Below are positions 51,116-60,122 of a DNA stretch of 64,000 nt, piece by piece. The notes beneath the pieces were generated by a model that saw only the letters and a program-made list of their open reading frames with translations, had not been told where the DNA came from and made no database searches. Position 1 is the first letter of the stretch. Each line of letters starts with the position of its first letter. Source of the DNA: Sphingobacteriaceae bacterium (GTDB lineage Bacteria > Bacteroidota > Bacteroidia > B-17B0 > Aurantibacillaceae); contig JADJLA010000001.1 in assembly GCA_016705695.1 (NCBI GenBank), forward strand, positions 62,001 through 126,000. Reading direction: 5' to 3'. A program made the position numbers and the translations under genes.

Positions 51116-52252
51116 ATGATCACAGCACAAAAAATTCAAATGGTCGACCTGAAATCTCAATATGAGAAGATCAAGTTGGACGTTGATAAAGGGATCCAGG
51201 AAGTGATAAATAATACTGCGTTCATAAATGGACCGGCCGTTAAAGAATTTCAAAAAGATCTTGAGACCTATTTAAATGTTAAGCATGTTATTCCCTGCGC
51301 AAATGGAACTGATGCACTTCAAATTGCCATGATGGCTTTAGGATTAAAGCCGGGCGATGAAGTGATCACCGCTGATTTTACTTATGTAGCAACTGCTGAA
51401 GTTATTGGGTTATTGGGATTAATTCCCGTTTTGGTAGATGTAAAAGAAGACACCTTCGAAATTAGCATTGAGGCTATCGAGAAAAAAATAACACCAAAAA
51501 CAAAGGCTATTGTTCCTGTGCATTTGTACGGACAATGTTGCAACATGGAAGCTATTATGGCGCTTGCAAAAAAGCATAATTTATTTGTGATCGAAGATGT
51601 GGCGCAAGCGCTCGGTGCAGATTATATGTTTGCCGATGGAAGTAAAAAGAAAGCCGGTACTATTGGAAATGTTGGTTGTACCTCATTTTTTCCAAGTAAG
51701 AATTTAGGTTGTTATGGTGACGGTGGTGCCATGTATACCAACGATGATGAATTGGCGGCAAAATTAAGAATGATAGCGCATCATGGGCAAAGCAAACAAT
51801 ATATTCATGATGTATTGGGAGTTAATTCACGTTTAGATACAATTCAAGCGGCTGTTTTAAAAGTAAAATTAAAGCAATTAGATAATTACGCTAAGGCAAG
51901 AAATAATGCGGCCGATTTTTATGATAAAGCATTTGCAAATCATCCAAAGATCAAAACACCAACTCGTGCAAAATTCTCAACACATGTGTTTCATCAATAT
52001 ACCTTAAAGTTGAATGGTGTTGACAGAGATAAGTTACGTGAGTTCTTGGCGGAACGTAATATTCCAAGTATGATCTATTATCCAATTCCTTTGCACAAGC
52101 AAAATGCTTTTAAAAGTGATAGAAACAAAGAAGCGGATTTACCGATCACCATGAAATTGTGTGCCAGCGTGATCTCACTACCTATGCATACAGAGTTAAG
52201 TAATGAGACCTTAAAATTTATTACGGACAGTGTTTTAGAATTTTGTAAATAG
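51116..52252 (+). CDS. DegT/DnrJ/EryC1/StrS aminotransferase (nucleotide-sugar 3-aminotransferase, WbpE-like)
   Basis: A 378-residue PLP enzyme. IPCANGTDALQIAMMALGLK binds the cofactor phosphate. ADFTYVATAEVIGLLGLIPV, VPVHLYGQCCNMEAI and VIEDVAQALGADY (Asp for pyridine N) follow. FFPSKNLGCYGDGGAMYTND carries the Schiff-base Lys. It is closest in motif to WbpE-type enzymes, which make UDP-3-amino-glucuronate for O-antigens. Neighbouring UDP-glucose dehydrogenase would supply UDP-glucuronate, but the oxidase and acetyltransferase for that route are not in the window. Three bases separate it from ugd, so they are one operon. Confidence 0.9.
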   Translation: MITAQKIQMVDLKSQYEKIKLDVDKGIQEVINNTAFINGPAVKEFQKDLETYLNVKHVIPCANGTDALQIAMMALGLKPGDEVITADFTYVATAEVIGLLGLIPVLVDVKEDTFEISIEAIEKKITPKTKAIVPVHLYGQCCNMEAIMALAKKHNLFVIEDVAQALGADYMFADGSKKKAGTIGNVGCTSFFPSKNLGCYGDGGAMYTNDDELAAKLRMIAHHGQSKQYIHDVLGVNSRLDTIQAAVLKVKLKQLDNYAKARNNAADFYDKAFANHPKIKTPTRAKFSTHVFHQYTLKLNGVDRDKLREFLAERNIPSMIYYPIPLHKQNAFKSDRNKEADLPITMKLCASVISLPMHTELSNETLKFITDSVLEFCK

Positions 52253-52255
52253 TTT

Positions 52256-53578
52256 ATGAAAGTAGCAGTAATTGGTACAGGTTATGTAGGATTAGTTACC
52301 GGAACATGTTTTTCGGAAGTAGGTGTTGATGTTACCTGTGTAGATATAGATCAAAAAAAGATCGAGAATTTAAATAAAGGAATTCTTCCCATATACGAAC
52401 CCGGTTTGGAAGAAATGGTGCTTAAGAATTCTGAAAAGAAGCGTTTGCATTTTTCAACATCTTTAAAAGAAAGTATTCAAGGAGCAGAAGTTGTTTTTAT
52501 TGCGGTAGGAACTCCTCCTGATGAAGATGGTTCTGCAGATCTTAAATATGTATTGGGTGTTGCCGCTTCTATTGGCGAGCACATGACCAATCCATTAGTT
52601 GTAGTTACAAAATCAACAGTTCCTGTTGGCACTTCTATAAAAGTAAAAAAAGCGGTTCAAGATGCATTAGATAAGCGTTCTGCAAAAGTGGATTTTTATG
52701 TGGCATCAAACCCCGAGTTCTTGAAAGAGGGTGCGGCCATTGAGGATTTTATGAAACCCGATCGTATTGTTGTTGGAACAGATAGAGCAGAGGCGGAAGA
52801 GATCATGCGTAAATTATACAAACCATTTTTAATGAACGGGCATCCAATTATTTTTATGGATATTCCTTCGGCAGAGATGACCAAATACGCAGCGAACGCC
52901 ATGTTAGCTACAAAAATTAGTTTCATGAACGATGTAGCTAATTTGTGCGAGATCATGGGCGCAGATGTAAATATGGTTCGTAAAGGAATTGGGAGTGATG
53001 GACGTATTGGCCACAAATTTATTTACCCTGGTGTTGGCTATGGAGGAAGCTGTTTTCCAAAGGATGTGAAAGCATTGATCAAAACTGCTAAAGAGAATAA
53101 ATACACCATGCGCATTTTAAATGCGGTAGAAGAAGTGAATGATGCACAAAAGGAAGTTTTGTTCAATAAAGTGAGAACACACTATAATAATGATCTAAAA
53201 GGAAAGACATTTGCTTTATGGGGATTGTCTTTCAAACCAAAAACAGATGATATGCGTGAAGCGCCGTCTTTGGTGATCATTGAAAAACTATTGAAGGCGG
53301 GCGCAAGTGTTGTAGCTTATGATCCTGTTGCTATGCACGAGGCACAACGTATTTTAGGAGATACTATTTCTTATTGTACAGATATGTACGATACATTAAA
53401 TAAAGCGGATGCTTTATTGGTGGTTACTGAGTGGCCTGAATTTAGAGTTCCTGATTTTGATGAGGTGAACAAGCGCTTGAATAAAAAAATATTATTCGAC
53501 GGCAGAAATATTTTCGACGCAGGTGATATGAAAAAATTAGGTTACGATTATTATTGTATAGGTATTAGAACAAAATGA
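52256..53578 (+). CDS. ugd: UDP-glucose 6-dehydrogenase
   Basis: A 440-residue enzyme that oxidises UDP-glucose twice to UDP-glucuronate. The N-terminal NAD site is MKVAVIGTGYVGLVTGTCFS. VVTKSTVPVGTS and ASNPEFLKEGAAIEDFMKPD precede MTKYAANAMLATKISFMND. The catalytic Cys is in PGVGYGGSCFPKDVKAL. The C-terminal domain is LWGLSFKPKTDDMREAPSLV. All catalytic residues seem intact. Its stop overlaps the next start (ATGA 53575-53578), giving a tightly coupled pair that converts UDP-glucose through UDP-glucuronate to UDP-xylose. Confidence 0.95.
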   Translation: MKVAVIGTGYVGLVTGTCFSEVGVDVTCVDIDQKKIENLNKGILPIYEPGLEEMVLKNSEKKRLHFSTSLKESIQGAEVVFIAVGTPPDEDGSADLKYVLGVAASIGEHMTNPLVVVTKSTVPVGTSIKVKKAVQDALDKRSAKVDFYVASNPEFLKEGAAIEDFMKPDRIVVGTDRAEAEEIMRKLYKPFLMNGHPIIFMDIPSAEMTKYAANAMLATKISFMNDVANLCEIMGADVNMVRKGIGSDGRIGHKFIYPGVGYGGSCFPKDVKALIKTAKENKYTMRILNAVEEVNDAQKEVLFNKVRTHYNNDLKGKTFALWGLSFKPKTDDMREAPSLVIIEKLLKAGASVVAYDPVAMHEAQRILGDTISYCTDMYDTLNKADALLVVTEWPEFRVPDFDEVNKRLNKKILFDGRNIFDAGDMKKLGYDYYCIGIRTK

Positions 53579-54552
53579 AGAGAATTTTAATTACCGGTGC
53601 AGCCGGATTTTTAGGTTCGCATTTATGCGACCGCTTTATAAAAGAAGGTTATAAAGTTGTTGGGATGGATAATCTCATTACCGGTGACCTTAAGAACATT
53701 GAGCATTTATTTAAACTGGAGAATTTCGAATTCTATCATCATGATGTTTCTAAATTCATTCATGTTCCGGGCGATATTGATTATATTTTACACTTTGCTT
53801 CACCTGCATCACCAATCGATTATTTAAAAATTCCCATTCAAACATTAAAGGTTTCTTCTTTAGGAACGCATAATGTTTTGGGTTTAGCACGTGTAAAAAA
53901 AGCGCGCGTATTAGTGGCTTCTACGAGCGAAGTATACGATGATCCTGTTGTTCATCCACAAACTGAAGATTATTGGGGAAATGTAAACCCGGTTAGTCCA
54001 CGCAGTTGTTACGATGAAGCCAAACGTTTTATGGAAGCAATTACCATGGCTTATCATAATGCACACGGATTGGAAACTCGCATTATAAGAATATTTAATA
54101 CCTACGGACCTCGCATGCGACTAAATGATGGACGAGTATTACCTGCATTTATTGGCCAAGCATTACGCGGCGAAGATCTTACTATGTTTGGTGATGGAAG
54201 TCAAACGCGCAGTTTTTGTTATGTAGATGATCTTGTAGAAGGAATTTACCGTTTGTTGTTAAGCGATTATCATTTGCCGGTTAATATTGGAAATCCTGAC
54301 GAGATCACTATAAAAGAATTTGGAGAGGAAATTTTGAAACTAACCGGAGCAAACCAAAAGCTGATATCGAAACCACTTCCAAAAGATGATCCAAAACAAC
54401 GTCGACCTGATATTACTCTCGCAAAAAAAATATTGAACTGGGAACCTAAAGTAAATAGGGCCGAAGGTTTAAAGATCACATTCAATTATTTTAAAACGCT
54501 AACAAAGGACGATCTTTATAAAACCGATCATAGAGAGTTTGCAAATAAATAG
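53575..54552 (+). CDS. UDP-glucuronate decarboxylase (UDP-xylose synthase)
   Basis: A 325-residue extended SDR. RILITGAAGFLGSHLCDRFI is the NAD-binding start, HFASPASPIDY is typical of UDP-xylose synthases, and the active site is TSEVY with SCYDEAKRFME (YxxxK). RIFNTYGPRMRLNDGRVLPA and FGDGSQTRSFCYVDDLVEGI follow. It decarboxylates UDP-glucuronate to UDP-xylose (or UDP-4-keto-pentose). The family assignment over plain epimerases rests on the ASPASPIDYLKIPIQTLKVS stretch and the adjacent ugd. The product probably feeds a surface glycan. Confidence 0.9.
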   Translation: MKRILITGAAGFLGSHLCDRFIKEGYKVVGMDNLITGDLKNIEHLFKLENFEFYHHDVSKFIHVPGDIDYILHFASPASPIDYLKIPIQTLKVSSLGTHNVLGLARVKKARVLVASTSEVYDDPVVHPQTEDYWGNVNPVSPRSCYDEAKRFMEAITMAYHNAHGLETRIIRIFNTYGPRMRLNDGRVLPAFIGQALRGEDLTMFGDGSQTRSFCYVDDLVEGIYRLLLSDYHLPVNIGNPDEITIKEFGEEILKLTGANQKLISKPLPKDDPKQRRPDITLAKKILNWEPKVNRAEGLKITFNYFKTLTKDDLYKTDHREFANK

Positions 54553-54555
54553 TTT

Positions 54556-54996
54556 TTGGAAAGGATTAATTATACGCATATAAAGAATGACCCGCTAACC
54601 GACATTCATTATTTTATGGATGAAAAAATTGTAGTATCAATTCTGAAGAGGGAAGCCCCTATTGATTATGAGAATGCCCTAGCAAACTATAAATTAATTT
54701 ACGAAGTTTCAAACGCGGAAGAAATTGTAGTTTTATTTGACGGTAGAAATTTAAATTTTGAATATATACCTAAGGAAGTTTTTAGTTGTATGGCAAATAA
54801 TGAATACAATAGAAAATTTAAGAAATTCGCAATAATTTATAGTGGTTTGCCTCAAAAACTAATGGCTGGTTTATTTACAACTTTACATAAGCCTCACTTT
54901 AGCACTAAACTATTTTCAAATGTAAATGAGGCGTTTAAATGGCTTGGTACCTCCAATGCACAATCAATCATAGAAAAAACTGGAATTACATTATAA
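54556..54996 (+). CDS. SpoIIAA/STAS-fold-like small protein of unknown function
   Basis: A 146-residue soluble protein starting at TTG 54556 (ERINYTHIKNDPLTDIHYFM follows). The secondary-structure pattern (beta strands around IVVLFDGRNLNF and KFAIIYSGL, with helices between) resembles small STAS-like or DUF7793-type proteins of Bacteroidota, but no diagnostic residues are visible. It lies in the sugar-nucleotide operon (three bases after the decarboxylase) and overlaps the acylphosphatase start if that begins at CTG 54980. It may simply be carried along. Confidence 0.6.
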   Translation: MERINYTHIKNDPLTDIHYFMDEKIVVSILKREAPIDYENALANYKLIYEVSNAEEIVVLFDGRNLNFEYIPKEVFSCMANNEYNRKFKKFAIIYSGLPQKLMAGLFTTLHKPHFSTKLFSNVNEAFKWLGTSNAQSIIEKTGITL

Positions 54997-55252
54997 TATT
55001 TTTATTAAGGGAAAAGTTCAGGGCGTGCGTTACCGTGCAACCGCACAGGCAAAAGCTCATGAATTGAATTTAACGGGCTTTATACGCAATTTAATTGACG
55101 GAACGGTGTATGTAGAAGCGGAAGGCGAACAAGAGAATTTAAGCAAGTTCATAGATTGGTGTTATTTGGGTTCTCCCAGAGCAAAAGTGTCGGAGGTAAA
55201 TAGTGAAGAGGGAGAACTGAAAAATTTCAGGACATTTGAAGTGAGGAAATAA
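54980..55252 (+). CDS. acyP: acylphosphatase
   Basis: From CTG 54980 the frame gives a 90-residue protein, the normal family length, beginning LELHYNIFIKGKVQGVRYRA. The phosphate-binding loop GKVQGVRYR has the catalytic Arg; GFIRNLIDGTVYVEAEGEQE has the catalytic Asn. It hydrolyses acyl phosphates in the cytoplasm. No ATG, GTG or TTG precedes the catalytic loop: a TAG at 54971 closes the frame, and the first GTG (55025) would remove the loop. CTG 54980 or ATT 54998 must start it, or an indel hid the start. It overlaps the preceding gene. Confidence 0.82.
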   Translation: MELHYNIFIKGKVQGVRYRATAQAKAHELNLTGFIRNLIDGTVYVEAEGEQENLSKFIDWCYLGSPRAKVSEVNSEEGELKNFRTFEVRK

Positions 55253-55253
55253 A

Positions 55254-55284
55254 AAAGCCCCGGAATTCTCGAGGCTTTCTTTTT
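55254..55284 (+). terminator. terminator after acylphosphatase
   Basis: AAAGCCCCG (55254-55262) pairs with CGAGGCTTT (55270-55278), with one mismatch, followed by CTTTTT. It begins two bases after the stop. Confidence 0.75.
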
Positions 55285-55296
55285 ATGAGTGTTTAA

Positions 55297-56232
55297 TTAC
55301 GCTTTTATCTCAGCCAAAACATTATTCATGTTTCTTACAGCTTCTGCACTCTTATTAAATGCAGCTTGCTCATCGGTAGTTAATTTGTAATCAACGATCT
55401 TTTCCCAACCGTTCTTACCAATTATTACCGGAACACCTAAGCAAATATCTTTTTGTCCGTACTCGCCATCTAAAGCAACACAGCAAGGATGAATTTTCTT
55501 TTGATCATTTAAAATAGAATCAACCAAAGCAGCAACCGAAGCACCCGGCGCGTACCAAGCTGAAGTACCTAACATTCCGGTTAAAGTTGCACCACCAACC
55601 ATTGTATCAGCAGCTACTTTTTTCAATACATCTTCTGCTAAGAAATTTGAAACAGGAACTCCGTTCCAAGTTGCTAAACGTGTTAAAGGGATCATAGTTG
55701 TATCACCATGTCCGCCGATAACTGTTCCCGAAATATCACTTGCAGGGGCATTTAATGCCATTGATAAATAACATTTAAAGCGCGAGCTATCTAAAATTCC
55801 GCCCATTCCTATAATGCGATTCTTAGGTATCTTGCTATCTTTTAAAGCCAAATAGGTCATTGTATCCATTGGATTACTTACAACGATAATAATAGCGTTT
55901 GGAGAGTGTTTTAAAACGTTTGAAGTAACACCTTTTACAATTCCGGCGTTGATACCAATTAATTCTTCACGGGTCATACCTGGTTTACGAGGAATACCGC
56001 TGGTAATTACAACAACATCGCTGTTCGCCGTTTTTGCATAATCATTGGTGCTACCGCTGATCTTTGTATTGAATTTGTTTAAAGTTGCAGTTTGCATTAA
56101 GTCTAATGCTTTACCTTCCGCAAAATTTTCTTTAATGTCTAATATAACAACTTCACTTGCTATACGATTTAGTGCAATATATTCTGCACACGATGCGCCT
56201 ACGTTTCCGGCGCCAACTACTGAAACTTTCAT
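55297..56232 (-). CDS. mdh: malate dehydrogenase
   Basis: A 311-residue LDH-like malate dehydrogenase of the TCA cycle. MKVSVVGAGNVGASCAEYIA is the NAD site; Asp in VVILDIKEN favours NAD. Substrate Arg residues are in IPRKPGMTREELI (Arg where lactate enzymes have Gln) and SRFKCYL; VVSNPMDTMTYLA and the catalytic His in VIGGHGDTTMIPLTRL complete it. Upstream (56252-56265) is a short inverted repeat GTGTAA-AA-TTACAC, a possible regulator site. Monocistronic; mdh normally stands alone in these genomes. Confidence 0.95.
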   Translation of the reverse strand: MKVSVVGAGNVGASCAEYIALNRIASEVVILDIKENFAEGKALDLMQTATLNKFNTKISGSTNDYAKTANSDVVVITSGIPRKPGMTREELIGINAGIVKGVTSNVLKHSPNAIIIVVSNPMDTMTYLALKDSKIPKNRIIGMGGILDSSRFKCYLSMALNAPASDISGTVIGGHGDTTMIPLTRLATWNGVPVSNFLAEDVLKKVAADTMVGGATLTGMLGTSAWYAPGASVAALVDSILNDQKKIHPCCVALDGEYGQKDICLGVPVIIGKNGWEKIVDYKLTTDEQAAFNKSAEAVRNMNNVLAEIKA

Positions 56233-56310
56233 GATATTTAGTTTTTGATTAGTGTAAAATTACACATTAAATATCAAAATATGCTTTTGTTCTAAAAAAT
56301 AAAATTGTGC

Positions 56311-56766
56311 TTATTTTGGAACCCAAGCGCAGCCTTTGTAGGTCTTTTTGCCTACTGTGATCTGCATTTTCATGGAACGTGATTCGCCGGTAGTTTCTTC
56401 GGTACACGGACCGGGCAAGGTTTCAAAAATGGTATCCTTACGAAGAGATTCTAGTTTGAATGATTCAAAACCGTTAGGAGTTTCTATTTGATAAGTAAAA
56501 TTCATTCCTTTAATAATGATACTGTCCTTACCATAGTCGTAAACAAAACGAACTCTGTTTGCATAAAACTCGCAGATCCATCCGGGTTCACTTCCTCTGC
56601 CCATTAAAACAAGTGTTGTTGAATCTTTAACAGCAGGAAGGTTCTTTATGGTATCAATAGCAATTAATGTCTCTTGTGAAGGAGCATCATCTACTTTTGG
56701 TTTTTCAGGATCACTACACGAAACCAAAGTAAATACGATGATCGAAAGTAGGGTAAGTGATCTCAT
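56311..56766 (-). CDS. COG3650-like small lipoprotein
   Basis: A 151-residue lipoprotein (MRSLTLLSIIVFTLVS, then Cys 17). The mature region has the motif LMGRGSEPGWICEFYANRVR, the (A/G)xGxEPxW signature of small COG3650-type envelope proteins. KTYKGCAW near the C-terminus is another conserved piece, with a Cys perhaps paired to another in the chain. Function unknown. It is the last gene of the split transketolase operon; its ATG overlaps the tktC stop (56763-56766). Confidence 0.77.
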   Translation of the reverse strand: MRSLTLLSIIVFTLVSCSDPEKPKVDDAPSQETLIAIDTIKNLPAVKDSTTLVLMGRGSEPGWICEFYANRVRFVYDYGKDSIIIKGMNFTYQIETPNGFESFKLESLRKDTIFETLPGPCTEETTGESRSMKMQITVGKKTYKGCAWVPK

Positions 56767-57722
56767 TTACGTTTTAAAACTTTTTCGGCAGCAGCAATAA
56801 TATTTACCGATTCTAAACCGTATTTCTTCATCAGATCGTCAGGTGTTCCGCTTTCACCAAAACTATCATTTACTGCAACAAACTCTTGCGGAGCCGGATG
56901 TTTGCGTGCTAATAATTGTGCAACAGAATCACCCAAACCACCATTCATTTGATGCTCTTCGGCAGTTACAACACATTTTGTTTTTGCAACCGACTTTAAA
57001 ATAGCTTCTTCATCTAATGGTTTGATGGTATGAATATTTATCAAGTCAACACTAATTCCTTTTTTCTCTAAAGCATCGGCTGCTTCAATAGCCTTCCAAA
57101 CTAAATGCCCGGTAGCAATTATTGTAACATCTTTTCCTTCGTTCAATTGAACTGCTTTTCCTATCACAAATTTTTGATCGGCGGGAGTAAAATTCCCAAC
57201 AGATGGTCTTCCAAAACGTAAATATACCGGACCATGATACTCGGCAATGGAAATAGTTGCAGCTTTGGTTTGATTATAATCGCAAGGATTAATAACAACC
57301 ATGCCAGGCAACATTTTCATTAAACCAATATCTTCTAATATTTGATGCGTTGCGCCATCTTCTCCTAAAGTTAAACCCGCATGTGAAGCGCAGATCTTCA
57401 CATTTTTGTGAGAGTATGCAATGCTTTGACGAATTTGATCGTAAACACGGCCAGTACTAAAGTTTGCGAATGTGCCTGTGAATGGAATTTTACCGCCAAT
57501 GGTTAAACCTGCTGCAATACCCATCATGTTTGCTTCAGCAATTCCTATTTGGAAAAAACGTTCAGGATGAGATTTTTGAAACGCATCCATTTTTAACGAT
57601 CCTGTAAGGTCCGCGCACAAGGCAACTACGTTAGGATTACTTTTTCCTAATTCGCTAAGCCCTGCACCAAATCCTGAGCGGGTATCTTTTTTTTCGGTAA
57701 AACTGTATTTATTCAGAAGCAT
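56763..57722 (-). CDS. transketolase, C-terminal half
   Basis: A 319-residue subunit carrying the pyrimidine-binding (Transket_pyr) and C-terminal domains. KKDTRSGFGAGLSELGKSNP starts it. Then GIAEANMMGIAAGLTIGGKI includes the Glu that activates thiamine, GLTLGEDGATHQILEDIGLM follows, and VDLINIHTIKPLDEEAILKS is in the C-terminal domain. The N-terminal half is encoded by the gene at 59145-59993; together they form one transketolase of the pentose phosphate pathway. The 458-residue VWA gene lies between the halves, an unusual separation. Confidence 0.93.
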   Translation of the reverse strand: MLLNKYSFTEKKDTRSGFGAGLSELGKSNPNVVALCADLTGSLKMDAFQKSHPERFFQIGIAEANMMGIAAGLTIGGKIPFTGTFANFSTGRVYDQIRQSIAYSHKNVKICASHAGLTLGEDGATHQILEDIGLMKMLPGMVVINPCDYNQTKAATISIAEYHGPVYLRFGRPSVGNFTPADQKFVIGKAVQLNEGKDVTIIATGHLVWKAIEAADALEKKGISVDLINIHTIKPLDEEAILKSVAKTKCVVTAEEHQMNGGLGDSVAQLLARKHPAPQEFVAVNDSFGESGTPDDLMKKYGLESVNIIAAAEKVLKRK

Positions 57723-57728
57723 AAAATA

Positions 57729-59105
57729 TCAATATAATTGTACGTTTTGTGTAAGCCCACTTTTAATTTCAAAATTGCGTTCAAAGGTTTGCACAGTTTC
57801 TTTTGCGTTTTGGTACCTGAACACCACTTTGTACTTGCCGGGTTGTAAATATATAATTTCATTTGTTAGTTTCTGATTCAAGTTATAAACCCATTCTACA
57901 TTTTTTCCGTCATCGGTATAAATGCTCCCAAAGCCTTCGCTTAGCTTTTTAATGTAGGCCAGTCCGCTGGTTGGTATTTTTATTGAATTGGTTATGCTTT
58001 GTTTGATCTCGACATCATTCATTTTGATACGCGGAAGTGTTAATATCTCAAGATCGTATTTGCCAACGATGAGTTTCTCCGTTTTCCCAAAATCCTGAAC
58101 AATAAGTGTAGTCATATCGCCGGCTTTACGAACAACAGTGGCAGGAAAGTTCTTTCCTATAGGACCATCTAATTCTAATTTTAAAAAACCTTGAGGCGCA
58201 TTTAAAGGAATGGTATTGTGTTTTCCTCGGGTAATGCTAATATTTTTCTTTTCAATTGGAGGAATAGTATGCACTACAAGATCATATTGCAAGTCGGGAT
58301 CAAGAACTAAAGTATCCGGATTGCCTTTTACATTAATGGTGTGTAAATAATTATACTTAACGGTATTCGTGCCTGCAATATAAAAGGTCATATCAACATC
58401 GCTCTCGCTTGGTTTTTTTGTGATGTCTAATAGATCAACCTGTACCGTGGTTTGCGTTAAAGCTTCTGTGGTAACCAACTTTAAAACATCTTTAAAGTTT
58501 AATTCATTACTCACATCATAAAATTTCCCCATGCAAGCAAACACATCGGCAAAATTTACATTCAATCCAACACCTATTACAAAGGGCTTTAAGAAGATCC
58601 CTTTTTTTTGTAATTGCAATGATACTTCACAAGGATTTCCGCCACATTCTTCAATACCGTCGGTGATCAATATAACTAGATTTCTTACGTTCTCTTTTGG
58701 TGTAAAATCTGCAGCGCATTCTCCCAAGCTATAAGCAATGGGTGTTGTTCCGGTTGGATCTAATTTTAAAATGCGTTGTTTTACCTTAAGGTAATTGGTT
58801 TTAACCGGCGCAAACGGCACTTCTAGTTTTGTGTCTTTACAATCCCTTGTGGGTCTAAAATAAGTTTGATGTCCGTAACAACGCAATGCAATTTCAAGAT
58901 CAGGAATATTCTTTAAGCTATCTAAAAACTCTGCCATTACCTTTTTGGCCACATCAATTTTCGAATTGCTGCTGCTCCACGGCGCATACATGCTGTAACT
59001 GTCGTCGAAAATAAAAAGAATGCGGTTTGTTACTTGCGAACGAAGAGTAACGAACGACGAAGTTAGAATGAATAGGAGAACAAAATATTTTCGCGTACGT
59101 TTCAA
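57729..59105 (-). CDS. secreted VWA-domain protein between the transketolase halves
   Basis: A 458-residue exported protein. A signal peptide (about 1-23, ending TLRSQ) precedes a von Willebrand A domain (27-190) with an intact metal site: FDDSYSMY (DxSxS), TGTTPIAYSLG (Thr) and ILITDGIEECGG (Asp). Three or four beta-sandwich repeats follow (NPDTLVLDPDLQYDLVVHTI, PQGFLKLELDGPIGKNFPAT, LIVGKYDLEILTLPRIKMND, EIIYLQPGKYKVVFRYQNAK), like regulatory-sandwich tails. It is exported, whereas transketolase is cytoplasmic, so it cannot act with its neighbours directly. It lies 39 bases after tktN and 6 before tktC. Confidence 0.86.
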   Translation of the reverse strand: MKRTRKYFVLLFILTSSFVTLRSQVTNRILFIFDDSYSMYAPWSSSNSKIDVAKKVMAEFLDSLKNIPDLEIALRCYGHQTYFRPTRDCKDTKLEVPFAPVKTNYLKVKQRILKLDPTGTTPIAYSLGECAADFTPKENVRNLVILITDGIEECGGNPCEVSLQLQKKGIFLKPFVIGVGLNVNFADVFACMGKFYDVSNELNFKDVLKLVTTEALTQTTVQVDLLDITKKPSESDVDMTFYIAGTNTVKYNYLHTINVKGNPDTLVLDPDLQYDLVVHTIPPIEKKNISITRGKHNTIPLNAPQGFLKLELDGPIGKNFPATVVRKAGDMTTLIVQDFGKTEKLIVGKYDLEILTLPRIKMNDVEIKQSITNSIKIPTSGLAYIKKLSEGFGSIYTDDGKNVEWVYNLNQKLTNEIIYLQPGKYKVVFRYQNAKETVQTFERNFEIKSGLTQNVQLY

Positions 59106-59144
59106 ATTCAGATTCGTCCTTCTAACTTCGTAGATCGTACTTCA

Positions 59145-59993
59145 TTAATAATCTCCTACAGTTTCAGGAATTTGTGCAAGAGCTTTTGCTAATTGCTCAT
59201 CATTTGGTGCAGAGCCATGCCATTTGTGAGTTCCCATCATGTAATCAACACCAAAGCCCATTTCGGTATGCATGAGATTCATAATTGGTTTCCCTTTGCC
59301 AATAAATGTTTTGGCGTGATTCAATCCCTTGATAACTTCATCAAGATCATTTCCGTTCTTTATATCTAGAACGGTCCAACCAAAGGCTTCAAATTTTGCG
59401 CGAAGATCTCCAAGTGGAAGAACATTATCTGTGTCGCCATCAATTTGACGTTTGTTATAATCAATTGTGCAGATCAAATTATCAACTTTATTTCCGGCAG
59501 CATACATGGCTGCTTCCCAAATCTGCCCTTCTTGTAATTCGCCATCGCCGTGTAAGGAGTAAACAATGCTATTGTCCTTATTTAATTTTTTTGCCAGAGC
59601 TGCTCCAATGGCAACGCTCATGCCTTGTCCTAACGAGCCCGATGCAATACGAATGCCCGGCAAACCTTCGTGCGTAGTTGGATGTCCTTGCAAACGTGTA
59701 TTGAGTTTTCTAAAAGTTGCTAATTCCTTAACGGGAAAATATCCAAAGTGAGCGAGTGTGCTGTAATAAACCGGACTAATATGACCATTGCTCAAAAAGA
59801 ACAGATCTTCGTTCTTTCCGTCCATTGTAAAATTTTTTGCATCGTGTTTTAGAACGCTTCCGTAAAGGGCAACAAAATACTCAACGCAACCTAACGAACC
59901 ACCCGGATGGCCTGAACTAACGGCGTGAACCATTCTTACAATGTCTCTTCTGATCTGTTGAGCGATCTCTTTGTTTCCTATACTGTTGGTCAT
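59145..59993 (-). CDS. transketolase, N-terminal half
   Basis: A 282-residue subunit carrying the thiamine-diphosphate-binding domain. The start at 59993 (MTNSIGNKEIAQQIRRDIVR) is chosen because the 21 residues before it (frame opens at 60056) are untypical. MVHAVSSGHPGGSLGCVEYF is the transketolase start. LPGIRIASGSLGQGMSVAIG and the diphosphate motif GDGELQEGQIWEAAMYAAGN ... IDYNKRQIDG bind ThDP and metal. GTHKWHGSAPNDEQLAKAL near the end is conserved. It pairs with tktC (56763-57722) to make the whole enzyme. Confidence 0.93.
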   Translation of the reverse strand: MTNSIGNKEIAQQIRRDIVRMVHAVSSGHPGGSLGCVEYFVALYGSVLKHDAKNFTMDGKNEDLFFLSNGHISPVYYSTLAHFGYFPVKELATFRKLNTRLQGHPTTHEGLPGIRIASGSLGQGMSVAIGAALAKKLNKDNSIVYSLHGDGELQEGQIWEAAMYAAGNKVDNLICTIDYNKRQIDGDTDNVLPLGDLRAKFEAFGWTVLDIKNGNDLDEVIKGLNHAKTFIGKGKPIMNLMHTEMGFGVDYMMGTHKWHGSAPNDEQLAKALAQIPETVGDY

Positions 59994-60122
59994 TTTCAAT
60001 GAAATAACGGTAAAAATACTATTAAGTAACAAGCCAAATTGCTTTGTTAAAAACAAAAATTAATGTTGAAAACTATGAGCTCCCTTAGCTTAATTTCGCT
60101 TTAAAAGCCTTGGTGTTATTGG

